Shown here in pieces: positions 54,442 to 63,485 of a DNA stretch of 64,000 nucleotides (the first letter of the stretch is position 1; every line of letters begins with the position of its first letter). Source of the stretch: Bacillus sp. Marseille-Q1617 (GTDB lineage Bacteria; Bacillota; Bacilli; Bacillales; Bacillaceae_B); NCBI RefSeq assembly GCF_903645295.1, contig NZ_CAHJXM010000001.1, positions 1,861,501-1,925,500 on the forward strand, given 5' to 3'. Made by a program: the position numbers and the translations under genes. Below the pieces are notes generated by a model. The model saw nothing but the letters and a program-made list of their open reading frames with translations. It did not search any database and had not been told where the DNA came from.

Positions 54442-55806
54442 TTAAGCAGTATGTTCTTTCTTCCATTTCTTATTCATCAAGAAGGCGACGAGGGCAATCA
54501 GAGCTACCAGCAATAATGAAATATAAAAACCGAATCGGATACTTTTCTCTATGATTGTCCCCGTTACAGCGGAAAACAGAAGAGCCAGCCCAAATATGCT
54601 AAGAATGATGCCCGAGCGTTTTTGTTTCAAAATTTTAAAAGCCGAGAGGATGATAAATGCCCAGTTATAAAGGAGCAGGATTCCAGCAGCTGTGGTTAAA
54701 TATTCATATACTTTCCCGGGCAGGAGGAGAGCCGTGATCACTGAAGCAATCAGTCCTGTAGTAGCAAGACCCAATGAGGGAAGTGGAAGGTCCCTTGGCT
54801 TCTTCAGCTTCTTTTCAAAGATTTTCGGGGCATCGCCGTCTTTGGCAAGAGTGACAAGCAGGCTAGTCACGCCGAAGAGTGCAGCCGTAAGTGCTGAAAA
54901 GCCGGCAATGATGATAGCACCATTGAATACATGAGGGAAGAAAGGGAGATTGTGCATACTCAGTGCCGTCACAAAAGGACTTTCTTTATCATTAAAGGCT
55001 TCTAGAGAAACGAGTAATACAGCCATTGCCAAAGATGCCACATAGATCAACGTCAGGATGAGAAGCATGACATTCCCCGCTTTGGGAGCCTCCTTTTTAT
55101 CCTTCAACTCCATCGCCATCAGGCCGATCACCTCGATACCCCCGTATGCATAAAATGCATAAATCAAGGATGCCCATAAACCTTTCAACCCTTCAGGGAA
55201 AAGGGAATTCTGATTGAATAAAAATTCTGGAATCTCTCCTTTGCCTTCAATTACACCAAAAAGGGCAAGCGCCGCAATCACAATGAACATAATGATGGCT
55301 GATGTCTTTATTACGGCAAATATGCCTTCAGCTTTGTCAAAACTTTTCGTTCCCAGGATCACAATCAACAGGGAGAGAACGGCATAACCGCTTGCAAATA
55401 CCCATAGTTGAATACGTGGAAACCAAAATTGCGAAAGAATGGCCAATGCTGTCAGCTGGCTGCCCATGATCAATATATTTGAACACCAATAATTCCATCC
55501 GCAGCTGAAGCCTGCCCATTTGCCGAAAGCTTTAGCTGCGTAATAACAGAAAGACCCTTCCTGCGGGTCCTCGGCTGTCATTTTCGCAAGCAGATTATAG
55601 ACAATGTACGTTCCAACCGCAGCAAGGACGAACGAGAATACGATGGAAGGACCGGTCTGTTTGATTCCGATGGAAGAACCCAGGAAATAGCCAGTTCCAA
55701 TCGTACAGCCCACTCCGATCAGAGAGAGGTGCCACCAACTCATGCTTCCTTTCCCGCCAGAGCCAGACCCATTTGTATTCGTGCAGCCATTTGCCATGTC
55801 AGCCAT
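54442..55806 (-). CDS. APC-superfamily amino acid permease
   Basis: A 454-residue transporter with about 12 helices. The unwound first helix IGVGCTIGTGYFLGSSIGI is the substrate-binding signature of amino-acid permeases; EVIGLMAMELKDKKEAPKA in helix 6 supports it. The N-terminus has an odd Gly/Ser/Asn-rich stretch (NGCTNTNGSGSGGKGS). Substrate unknown; the adjacent DDAH-like gene suggests arginine or a derivative (inference). SD AAAGGATGG precedes the ATG. It begins 11 bp after the MFS gene's stop, so the MFS, permease and DDAH-like genes could be one operon. Confidence 0.85.
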   Translation of the reverse strand: MADMANGCTNTNGSGSGGKGSMSWWHLSLIGVGCTIGTGYFLGSSIGIKQTGPSIVFSFVLAAVGTYIVYNLLAKMTAEDPQEGSFCYYAAKAFGKWAGFSCGWNYWCSNILIMGSQLTALAILSQFWFPRIQLWVFASGYAVLSLLIVILGTKSFDKAEGIFAVIKTSAIIMFIVIAALALFGVIEGKGEIPEFLFNQNSLFPEGLKGLWASLIYAFYAYGGIEVIGLMAMELKDKKEAPKAGNVMLLILTLIYVASLAMAVLLVSLEAFNDKESPFVTALSMHNLPFFPHVFNGAIIIAGFSALTAALFGVTSLLVTLAKDGDAPKIFEKKLKKPRDLPLPSLGLATTGLIASVITALLLPGKVYEYLTTAAGILLLYNWAFIILSAFKILKQKRSGIILSIFGLALLFSAVTGTIIEKSIRFGFYISLLLVALIALVAFLMNKKWKKEHTA

Positions 55807-55817
55807 CCTTTCTAAAA

Positions 55818-57062
55818 CTATACTGTCGCTTCCTCTAATTTAGGTTTTGCTTCTGCTTTGATAAATATGAATACCATGCCCAAAACGACAAGAGCAAGTA
55901 TCCCTGCAGCAATAAAGCTGCCATTGAGAAAATCCTTCATAAATATGGACATCAGGGGCGGTCCGGCCGCTACACCGATAAAACGGGAGGAACTGTAAAA
56001 GGATGAAATCGTCCCCCGTTCCTCTTTTTCGATATTCTCCGTAATCATCGCATCCAAGGTAGGCAGCAATGCCCCGATGGATAGACCAAGAAAGCTTGTC
56101 ACGGTGAGAAGCATGAGTAATTGATCACTTGCAAACCCCACAAAGGAAACACTTCCAGCCATGGCCAACAGACTGACCATGATGATTTTTTTCATTAATT
56201 TCAATTCCCCTTTTATCTTCCGTCCGGTGATGAAGGAAGAAATACATAGGAAAAGGAGTGGAATGGCCAACACAAATCCTTTTTTCACACCGTAAAGGTT
56301 GTGTGTCTTTTCGAGAATGTCTGACAAGAAAAACAGGACGGCAAAAAGTACATACATGGCGAAGATACCTATGGTAAACACAGTGAAAATCCATTTTCCT
56401 TCATTTTTAAATATTTCTTTTGTCTTTTTGAGGAAAACGTTCAATTTAACCGGTTCCTCTTTTTCCTTCGGCGCCTTTATAAAGAATAGGACTAAGACGA
56501 TTGATATTAAACTGAAAAAGGAAATCGAAAAGAATGGCAGATACCATAGAAACGCGGCAAATAGCGCTCCAAGAATGGGGCTCAGTACTTTTCCGAACGT
56601 GTTTGAGGTTTCAATGATCCCAAGACAGGAACTGGTTTTCTCGTCATCATCCTTGTAAAGATCCCCTACAAGGGGAAGAATAATCGGCGCTGCACCCGCT
56701 GCACCGACTCCTTGAAGGACTCGTCCGATAATGATCCACGTAAAGGGTTCATTGATTTTCCATGAGGCATATCCGGCAACCAGGCCACCGATAAGAGCAA
56801 GAATCAAGCTTGGTATGATCACAATCTTTCTCCCGAGGCGGTCAGACAAATATCCTGCAACCGGTATTAGAAATATGGAAGCAATTGAATAGGAAGTAAT
56901 GATCATACTTGTTTGAAAAGAAGAAATGCCAACCTTACTTTCAAATATGGGCAGGACCGGTATCAGCATTGAATTTCCCAAAGTCATGACCAAGGGGATG
57001 GAAGCCATGCTGACGACACACCAATTACTGACTTTATTATCGCTTTTATATTGTTCCTTCAT
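55818..57062 (-). CDS. MFS multidrug-type efflux transporter
   Basis: A 414-residue, 12-helix MFS exporter with motif A GYLSDRLGRKIVIIP between helices 2 and 3 and motif C-like GRVLQGVGAAGAAPIILPLVGD in helices 4-5, the drug/H+ antiporter pattern (Bmr/YfiS/YwoG-like). Substrate unknown. SD TACGAGGTGTAG precedes the ATG. First gene of the possible three-gene minus-strand operon. Confidence 0.85.
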   Translation of the reverse strand: MKEQYKSDNKVSNWCVVSMASIPLVMTLGNSMLIPVLPIFESKVGISSFQTSMIITSYSIASIFLIPVAGYLSDRLGRKIVIIPSLILALIGGLVAGYASWKINEPFTWIIIGRVLQGVGAAGAAPIILPLVGDLYKDDDEKTSSCLGIIETSNTFGKVLSPILGALFAAFLWYLPFFSISFFSLISIVLVLFFIKAPKEKEEPVKLNVFLKKTKEIFKNEGKWIFTVFTIGIFAMYVLFAVLFFLSDILEKTHNLYGVKKGFVLAIPLLFLCISSFITGRKIKGELKLMKKIIMVSLLAMAGSVSFVGFASDQLLMLLTVTSFLGLSIGALLPTLDAMITENIEKEERGTISSFYSSSRFIGVAAGPPLMSIFMKDFLNGSFIAAGILALVVLGMVFIFIKAEAKPKLEEATV

Positions 57063-57230
57063 GATGTCTACACCTCGTAGTTGATTCTAAGGATTACTAT
57101 TAAAGTATTCGGAAATAGAATGAAATTCATTCATTCTTCATATGGCTAATTAATTCCATGGATGAAAGCTCAGAATATTTATTCATGGTCTGAAGAAGGA
57201 TAGGAATAATTACATGTTGGAGGAAATTCA

Positions 57231-57635
57231 ATGAGAAAAATCTTTGTATTTGCAGCAGCAGTCTTGCTATTTTCAGGTCAACACGCCGTCTTTGCGACCG
57301 AAGCGTCCAGGTGGGAAGTGGATTTCAAGAGAATTTCAGAAGAAGGACAAACGATCATAATCAAAAACACTGGCTCAAAGGTGCATGCCGTGAAGGCAGA
57401 AGTAAAGGGGTATGAAGCAAATGGGACAGAAATTTCATTGGCACCTTATATAATGAGGAAGAACGTGAAATCTAATGAGGCATTATCATTTAAAAATGTG
57501 GACAATGTATCAGAATTAATTGTTACAATTACCTGGAGGGACAAGCTAATGAAGGTGAAAGCCAGAGGTTTAGCATCTGGTGAAAAGAAAACCTTTATTC
57601 TGGAAAAAAGAGGGAGTAAAATAAATATACAATAA
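57231..57635 (+). CDS. Small exported protein of unknown function
   Basis: A 134-residue protein with a signal peptide (RKIFVFAAAVLLFSGQHAVFA, cleavage near residue 22) and a beta-rich mature domain (QTIIIKNTGSKVHAVKAEVK, LIVTITWRDKLMKVKARGL) of immunoglobulin-like or FxLYD-like pattern. No family assigned. SD TTGGAGGAAATT precedes the ATG; flanked by a terminator. Confidence 0.65.
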   Translation: MRKIFVFAAAVLLFSGQHAVFATEASRWEVDFKRISEEGQTIIIKNTGSKVHAVKAEVKGYEANGTEISLAPYIMRKNVKSNEALSFKNVDNVSELIVTITWRDKLMKVKARGLASGEKKTFILEKRGSKINIQ

Positions 57636-57678
57636 AAATAAGCAGCTTCCTTTCGAATAAGGAAAGCTGCTTATTTAT
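57636..57678. terminator. Bidirectional terminator
   Basis: AAATAAGCAGCTTTCC-type stem (AATAAGCAGCTTCC / GGAAAGCTGCTTATT) between convergent genes. Confidence 0.87.
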
Positions 57679-59343
57679 TTATATTTCAATTATCACAGGG
57701 AGGATCATAGGTTTTCTTTTAGTGTGTTTAAAGAGATACTGACCCACGGCCTTCTTAATGCTTTGCTTGATGATACTCCATTGCCGGCGCTCTTCTTGCG
57801 GGAGTTCGCTGAAAACTTTCTCAACCAGCGCGTTCAGCTCATGAATGAGTCTTTCAGAGTTTTTGACAAATACAAATCCACGGGTGATTGTGTCGGGCCC
57901 TGAAAGTATCCTGTGATCTGACTTATTGAGGGTAAGGATGATGACAATCATCCCATCTTCTGAAAGCTGTTTTCGGTCTCTCAGCACGATCGATCCTACA
58001 TCGCCTACACTTACTCCATCAACATAGGTATCACCTGAAGGGACAGACCGAGTCTGTCTTGCGAGACCGTTCTCTATATCTACGACTTCACCGTTTTTAA
58101 TAATAAATGTATTTCCTTCTTCAACCCCAATGCTTTCCGCAAGCATGCGATGGTGGTGGAGCATCCTGTTTTCCCCATGAATAGGGATGAAGTAAGTAGG
58201 ATTGATTAAAGTCAGCATTAATTTTAAGTCTTCTTGGTAGCCATGTCCGGAAACATGCATGCCGGTAGTGCTGCCGGTACCGTATATAACATATGCACCC
58301 AACTGAAAGAGATTGTCGATGATTCTAGACACCGCTTTCTCATTTCCGGGAATCGGCGAAGCAGCGAGTATGACAGTATCACCAGGATGGATTGACACAT
58401 CGCGATATTGTCCTGTTGAAAGTCTCCCCAGTGCAGCCATTTGTTCCCCTTGACTTCCAGTACAAAGAATGGCAACCTTGCCTGGATCGAGAGTATCAAT
58501 CTCCCTGGGTTCAATCAGCATACCGTCAGGAATGTCCAAGTACCCTCGTTCCATCGCAACGCCAACGACATTCACCATACTCCGTCCCAGAAGAGCCAGT
58601 TTCCTGTTTGTCAGTATAGCGGCGTCCACAACCTGCTGAACACGATTAACATTAGAGGCAAAGGTAGAAACGAATATTTTCCCGTCGGACTTACTAAATG
58701 CTTCATTCAAATGCTCTCCGACCATCTTCTCGGATGGGGTCAATCCTGATCGTTCAGCATTCGTACTTTCAGATAACAGGACAAGTACCCCGTTACGGCC
58801 TATATCTGCAATCTTGTGCAAATCAGATCGTTGATGATTCATAGGCGTTAAATCGAATTTAAAGTCCCCGGTGTGGACAACATTGCCTTCGGGGGTATGA
58901 AATACGATCCCTAGACAATCAGGTATACTATGACTCACGCTGAAAAAAGAGACACCGATCGACCCCAATTGCAGATTAGAGCTTTCATCAATTGTCATCA
59001 AAGTAGTATCTCTCATCAATCGATGTTCTTCTAGTTTCAGTTCGATCATGCCCAGAGTAAATCTGGTGGCATAAACAGGTATGTTCATTTTCTTGAGGAG
59101 ATAGGGAATCCCGCCGATATGATCTTCATGACCATGCGTCACAATGAGTCCCCTGATGTTGTCGCGGTTTTCCTCAAGATATGAGATATCAGGGATAATC
59201 AGATCGATTCCAAGCAGGCTCTCATCAGGAAATTTCCCACCGCAATCCACTATTATTAAATCCTCGTTGTATTGCAAGACATACATGTTTTTACCGATTT
59301 CATTTATACCGCCAAGGGCAAATATAGAAAGTAAGCTGCTCAT
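57679..59343 (-). CDS. RNase J family ribonuclease (paralogue)
   Basis: A 554-residue metallo-beta-lactamase/beta-CASP ribonuclease. Zinc ligands in THGHEDHIGGIPY, FSVSHSIPDCLGI and HTGDFKFDLTP are intact; beta-CASP motif and GSQGEQMAALGRL follow, then HVSGHG; the C-terminal domain ends TKRKPMILPVIIEI as in RNase J1/J2. It should have endo- and 5'-exonuclease activity. It is about equally like J1 and J2, and the neighbours are not those of rnjA or rnjB in B. subtilis, suggesting a third paralogue. ATG 59343 follows GGGAGGAAATAAA. Confidence 0.9.
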   Translation of the reverse strand: MSSLLSIFALGGINEIGKNMYVLQYNEDLIIVDCGGKFPDESLLGIDLIIPDISYLEENRDNIRGLIVTHGHEDHIGGIPYLLKKMNIPVYATRFTLGMIELKLEEHRLMRDTTLMTIDESSNLQLGSIGVSFFSVSHSIPDCLGIVFHTPEGNVVHTGDFKFDLTPMNHQRSDLHKIADIGRNGVLVLLSESTNAERSGLTPSEKMVGEHLNEAFSKSDGKIFVSTFASNVNRVQQVVDAAILTNRKLALLGRSMVNVVGVAMERGYLDIPDGMLIEPREIDTLDPGKVAILCTGSQGEQMAALGRLSTGQYRDVSIHPGDTVILAASPIPGNEKAVSRIIDNLFQLGAYVIYGTGSTTGMHVSGHGYQEDLKLMLTLINPTYFIPIHGENRMLHHHRMLAESIGVEEGNTFIIKNGEVVDIENGLARQTRSVPSGDTYVDGVSVGDVGSIVLRDRKQLSEDGMIVIILTLNKSDHRILSGPDTITRGFVFVKNSERLIHELNALVEKVFSELPQEERRQWSIIKQSIKKAVGQYLFKHTKRKPMILPVIIEI

Positions 59344-59477
59344 TTTATTTCCTCCCGTTGAGATGGTGCGTATATTATTCCCTGCAACAACAGAGTTTAT
59401 GAGAATTGGTAATAACAAGTTAAAGGAATATTCCCTGCTTAACGCTGCATCCTAAAATAAAAAGTGGAGGGACTAGA

Positions 59478-59723
59478 ATGGAGTATGGGTCACAAGTAAA
59501 AGAACTTTGTGAAGCGGTCGAGCACGCACAAGCTGCCGTATATCATTCACAGGAACTGAATGATACGGGACAATTTCAACATGCACAGCAGCTGATTGCT
59601 TATGTGAATCAGTTATTGTTTGAATTAAAAGATGTACAAATTAACGAAAAAGACTCACTCAAGGTGAAACACGCCAGGGAAATGATTAGACACTTGCAGG
59701 AAACGCAGGCATCACTGCAGTAG
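59478..59723 (+). CDS. Small helical protein (DUF2564-like, tentative)
   Basis: An 81-residue, Gln/His-rich, all-helical protein (VKELCEAVEHAQAAVYHSQE, FQHAQQLIAYVNQLLFELKD, KHAREMIRHLQETQAS) that recalls DUF2564 proteins of Bacillus; the identification is tentative. SD GTGGAGGGAC precedes the ATG. A short zinc-ribbon gene follows 17 bp later. Confidence 0.65.
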   Translation: MEYGSQVKELCEAVEHAQAAVYHSQELNDTGQFQHAQQLIAYVNQLLFELKDVQINEKDSLKVKHAREMIRHLQETQASLQ

Positions 59724-59740
59724 GAAAGGATGCATTAGAA

Positions 59741-59881
59741 ATGAAGAAAGTTACAAAATACCAATATTGTAAGGAATGCAAGCGGGATACCCTCCAGAAA
59801 CTGACTGAAGACGCGCTGGAGATAGAAGCAACATGTACAATTTGCAATAAGTCCATAAATATAGCCAAAACTTTTTTCTAA
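59741..59881 (+). CDS. 46-residue zinc-ribbon protein
   Basis: ATG 59741 follows GGAAAGGA and opens a 46-codon frame with two Cys pairs, QYCKECKRD and ATCTICNKS, spaced 20 residues apart, a compact zinc ribbon. Too short for most gene finders, but the paired CxxC and close spacing to the previous gene support it. Function unknown. Confidence 0.7.
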   Translation: MKKVTKYQYCKECKRDTLQKLTEDALEIEATCTICNKSINIAKTFF

Positions 59882-59911
59882 CTCAAGGAATTGCAATTCT
59901 GAGTTATTTTT
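59878..59911 (+). terminator. Terminator of zinc-ribbon gene
   Basis: AACTCAAGGAATT / AATTCTGAGTT hairpin followed by ATTTTT; overlaps the stop codon. Confidence 0.72.
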
Positions 59912-59980
59912 CTGAAATTAGTGGTACAAGCAATTTGCCCCGAATAAGGATGAAGTATGTTCTTATTCGGGAGGCAAAAC

Positions 59981-60607
59981 ATGAATTCGATGATTACATA
60001 TTTTTTATTAGGTATTTCATTGGCTGCACCCATTGGCCCGGTCAATGCTGCCCAACTGGATAACGGGATCAGGCACGGGTTTTTCTCTGCGATTGTATTT
60101 GGCATCGGAGCACTTATGGCGGATGTTATATATATGCTATTGGTTTATCTGGGTATCATCAAATTTTTAGATATGGAATTCATGAAGACATTTTTATGGT
60201 TTTTTGGCTGTTTTGTTCTTACGTACACAGGAATTGAAAATGTGATAAAGAAAGAAGAGTTCCACTTTATAAGTGAGCAAAGAAGCAGGCAGGTACTTTC
60301 AAAATCGTTGAGTGCTGGATTTCTGATTTCCATTTCCAATCCATTGACCATCCTCTTCTGGCTTGGAATCTATGGGAGCGTACTTGCTCAGACTGCCAGC
60401 AAATTCACTCATGATCAATTACTTCTCTACAGTAGTGCCATGATCGCTGGCATTCTTTTATGGGACTTAACAATGGCAAGCTTAGCAAGTATTGCTAAAA
60501 ATATATTTCACACGGGCTTTTTAAAGGTGATTTCGGCAGCATCCTCTTTATCAATGATAGGATTTGGCATTTATTTCGGCATACAGGCTGTCAAAGCATT
60601 GTTATAA
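59981..60607 (+). CDS. LysE/RhtB-family amino acid exporter
   Basis: A 208-residue, six-helix LysE-superfamily protein with the N-terminal signature GISLAAPIGPVNAAQLDNGI and ISISNPLTILFWLGIYGSV in the middle. It exports an amino acid or similar small solute. ATG 59981 follows CGGGAGGC with the right spacing; the frame open to 59957 adds eight unlikely residues. Stand-alone, ends in a strong terminator. Confidence 0.9.
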   Translation: MNSMITYFLLGISLAAPIGPVNAAQLDNGIRHGFFSAIVFGIGALMADVIYMLLVYLGIIKFLDMEFMKTFLWFFGCFVLTYTGIENVIKKEEFHFISEQRSRQVLSKSLSAGFLISISNPLTILFWLGIYGSVLAQTASKFTHDQLLLYSSAMIAGILLWDLTMASLASIAKNIFHTGFLKVISAASSLSMIGFGIYFGIQAVKALL

Positions 60608-60609
60608 AG

Positions 60610-60657
60610 GGAAAACGCTTGGAAAGCATCTCAGTTTCCAAGCGTTTTCCTTTTATC
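60610..60657 (+). terminator. Terminator of LysE-family gene
   Basis: GGAAAACGCTTGGAAA / TTTCCAAGCGTTTTCC, a 16-bp stem followed by TTTTAT. Confidence 0.9.
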
Positions 60658-60782
60658 TTAGAGGGTATGGTATTAAAGCAAACCTTTAGTGGAATGAATA
60701 AGATTCAATGGACTCATTTCATTTTTTCTTCTGATTATTTGTTTATAGGAGGTGAACGTCTTACTGTGTAGGACGATACATA

Positions 60783-62075
60783 ATGGCACTGAATCTCTTT
60801 CTGCTCATATTATTAATAGCGCTTACAGCTTTTTTTGTAGCAACTGAATTTGCGATTGTAAAAGTGAGGACGTCAAAAATCGATCAGCTCATTACTGAAG
60901 GGAGAAAAGGCGCACTATCAGCCAAAAAGGTGATCTCGCACCTGGATGAGTACTTATCTGCATGTCAGCTGGGAATTACCGTTACTGCACTCGGCCTGGG
61001 GTGGCTAGGGGAACCCACAATAGAAGAACTGCTGCATCCTTTCTTTGAGTATTTTCAATTAAATGAATCACTGACGCATATTCTATCATTCGGAATAGCT
61101 TTTTCATTAGTCACATTCCTTCATGTCGTGATAGGTGAATTGGCACCAAAAACAGTTGCCATACAAAAAGCAGAAACAGTTACGCTGCTTTTCGCAGGTC
61201 CGATCATCCTGTTCTATAAAGTCATGTTCCCTTTTATATGGTTATTGAACGGGGCAGCCAGAATGTTTGTGGGCTTATTTGGAATCAAGCAGGCTTCTGA
61301 GCACGAACTCGCTCATTCAGAGGAAGAAATCAGAATCCTCTTATCGGAAAGCTATGAAAGCGGGGAGATCAATAAATCCGAACTGAAATATGTGAATAAT
61401 ATATTTGAATTTGATGAACGGATCGCGAGGGAGATCATGGTCCCCCGTACAGAAATGGTGACCATTTCAAGAGAAGCGACATTCGAAGATATTAAAGGAA
61501 TTATATCGTCCGAGCACTACACGCGTTATCCAGTCGTAGAGGATGGAGATAAAGACAGTGTTTATGGATTTATCAATGTGAAGGAATTTTTGACGGCAAA
61601 AATGGTCAGGGAAATAGAAGAGGACAGTCTTGAACCATTCATCATCCCGATCATCCGGGTGATCGAGACCATACCCATCCATGATCTATTGGTGAAGATG
61701 CAGAAGGAACGTGTTCATATCGCGCTACTTTTGGATGAATATGGAGGTACTTCTGGATTAGTGACTGTAGAGGATATCATCGAAGAAATCGTCGGTGAGA
61801 TAAGAGACGAGTTTGATGAAGACGAAATCCCTGAAGTTCAGAATGTGGGGGAGAACCATTACATCATTGACGCTAAACTGCTGCTTCACGAAGTGAACGA
61901 CCTGCTGGAAACGAACATATTACATGACAGCATCGATACCATCGGGGGATGGTATCTCGAGGAGAGCATGAATCAGCAGAACAAGGAAATTAAAACTGAA
62001 AACGGTTTTTTATTTACCATCCATGAGGGGGACGGACACCATATTCATTATTTGGATGTAAAAAAATTAAATTAA
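60783..62075 (+). CDS. CNNM/HlyC-CorC-type transporter-associated protein
   Basis: A 430-residue protein: DUF21/CNNM membrane domain (three to four helices, residues about 1-190; [15 protein letters not shown]), two CBS domains (about 205-330; [32 protein letters not shown]) and a C-terminal CorC_HlyC domain (about 345-430; [25 protein letters not shown]). The family (YrkA, YhdP, YqhB in B. subtilis) is linked to Mg2+ efflux or Na+/Mg2+ exchange. The only strong SD (AGGAGGTGA) is 27 bases before ATG 60783; a weaker TAGGA is closer. Confidence 0.92.
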   Translation: MALNLFLLILLIALTAFFVATEFAIVKVRTSKIDQLITEGRKGALSAKKVISHLDEYLSACQLGITVTALGLGWLGEPTIEELLHPFFEYFQLNESLTHILSFGIAFSLVTFLHVVIGELAPKTVAIQKAETVTLLFAGPIILFYKVMFPFIWLLNGAARMFVGLFGIKQASEHELAHSEEEIRILLSESYESGEINKSELKYVNNIFEFDERIAREIMVPRTEMVTISREATFEDIKGIISSEHYTRYPVVEDGDKDSVYGFINVKEFLTAKMVREIEEDSLEPFIIPIIRVIETIPIHDLLVKMQKERVHIALLLDEYGGTSGLVTVEDIIEEIVGEIRDEFDEDEIPEVQNVGENHYIIDAKLLLHEVNDLLETNILHDSIDTIGGWYLEESMNQQNKEIKTENGFLFTIHEGDGHHIHYLDVKKLN

Positions 62076-62088
62076 CCAGCAAAAAAAC

Positions 62089-62126
62089 AAAAAGGCTTGA
62101 TTCAACTCAAGCCTTTTTGCGTTTTA
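62089..62126 (+). terminator. Terminator of CNNM gene
   Basis: AAAAAGGCTTGA / TCAAGCCTTTTT hairpin with a T-rich tail. Confidence 0.87.
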
Positions 62127-62159
62127 TAGTGTACTCTATATGTTGGTTAAATTAAAGTA

Positions 62160-62339
62160 TCAGATGGTTTTATCTACAAGCATTTCATAATGAGGTGAGT
62201 TCATATCTTTCATGAAAGTATCCAATTCCTCTTTTGTCTTTTCGTCAAGACCTTTGTAAATCAGGAAGGCCTTCGTCTTTTCAGAAGTAATCATCTTTCT
62301 GTAAAGTTTAGAAATTTTTTTACTCCTGTGGGTGTCCAT
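62160..62339 (-). CDS. 59-residue protein of unknown function
   Basis: ATG 62339 on the minus strand follows AAGGAGTGG and opens a 59-codon frame: a basic start (MDTHRSKKISKLYRKMITSE), then a charged helix (LDEKTKEELDTFMKDMNS) and YEMLVDKTI. The SD and coding-like composition support it. The stretch 62340-62603 between it and the DUF421 gene shows no further gene; a long frame at 62291-62494 in another register is its shadow. Confidence 0.62.
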   Translation of the reverse strand: MDTHRSKKISKLYRKMITSEKTKAFLIYKGLDEKTKEELDTFMKDMNSPHYEMLVDKTI

Positions 62340-62603
62340 TCAATCCATCCACTCCTTGATAAATGATTAAGATTATTATAATCATTATAAGCTCGTTTTT
62401 TCAAGATATTACACTTAGATGTTATAAAATTATAATATTTATGAAAAGCAGGGAGCTGGATGTGAATAGGGATTGCTGTGTATTTTAAGGGCATTCAATC
62501 CACCATGAGCTTAATAGCCTGGATATTTATTAAATAGATACAACGTAAACTTTAACCAAGTCACTCCATGATTTATATCTTATAACAAATTGAAATAAAC
62601 TAA

Positions 62604-63302
62604 TCATGGATCCGTATCATCTTTTAAATCTACAACCAGCATGCCCTCTTTATTGATTTCAGCATAAAAAACATCTTGTATAGTTTGTATCCCTTTTGCC
62701 ATCAATTGATGGTGTACCCATTCTTCAGTAAGATTCAGTTTTTCAAGGTTTGAATGTACCATTTTCCCATCACTGATGATCTCAGTTCCTATAGGAGGGA
62801 CTGTGTGACTCTCTGGTGTAAGATTAAGATCTGATTTAACGACCTCCTTTTGAGCGTCCTTTTTTAATACAGACAATTCACCATTTGTTTCAAAGATGGC
62901 ATAATTCACGTCCTGTAATGAAAAAACGTTCTTTTGCCTCAGTAAGGCCATCAAGGAATCTATATCAAGCCGCACAGCTTTTAGTTGATGTTCCATGATA
63001 TTGCCATTTTTAATTAGAATTCTTGGTTCTCCATCAAGGAGGGTCCTCGCTTTTTTTGAATGAATATCAATGTATCCAAGAGTTACGGTTATAATGCTCC
63101 ATCCAAGTAAAGCAAGCAGACCGTTCCGGATGGTCAGTGAAGGATTAAACACTAAATTGGCTCCGATGCTTCCGATTGTAATTCCAGAGATAAAGTCAAA
63201 AAATGTCATGTGACTGAGTAATTTTCTGCTCATCCACCTGGTCAGTAATAATAGAGTCGTGAAGGACATTAAAAGCCTAATGGCCAACTCCGATACACTC
63301 AT
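62604..63302 (-). CDS. DUF421 (YetF-like) membrane protein
   Basis: A 232-residue protein with three N-terminal helices and the DUF421 signature (LTRWMSRKLLSHMTFFDFISGITIGSIGAN region), then two soluble YetF repeats (RILIKNGNIMEHQLKAVRLD and following; VNYAIFETNGELSVLKK; VFYAEINKEGMLVVDLK). B. subtilis relatives (YetF, YdfR, YrbG, YdfS) have unclear roles, some tied to spore membranes. ATG 63302 sits 11 bases after AAGAGG; ATG 63323 and TTG 63326 in frame are alternatives. Confidence 0.85.
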   Translation of the reverse strand: MSVSELAIRLLMSFTTLLLLTRWMSRKLLSHMTFFDFISGITIGSIGANLVFNPSLTIRNGLLALLGWSIITVTLGYIDIHSKKARTLLDGEPRILIKNGNIMEHQLKAVRLDIDSLMALLRQKNVFSLQDVNYAIFETNGELSVLKKDAQKEVVKSDLNLTPESHTVPPIGTEIISDGKMVHSNLEKLNLTEEWVHHQLMAKGIQTIQDVFYAEINKEGMLVVDLKDDTDP

Positions 63303-63485
63303 CCTACATGCGCCTCTTTCCATCAATTTTGTATACCTTTTCCTAAAAAGGCGGTTTTTATAACATTCTTAAGAGCTTTGACTGAAGTGTTATGTATAGT
63401 TAAGGAATTCAGATCTTATATGTTTGGATATGTAATTAGTGTTAATATTTTTCTATACTTAATAGAAGAAAAAGGGAATCCCGTC

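Noticed and set aside
62291..62494. 67-residue minus-strand frame
   Set aside because: Overlaps the better supported 59-residue gene in another register and has no SD.
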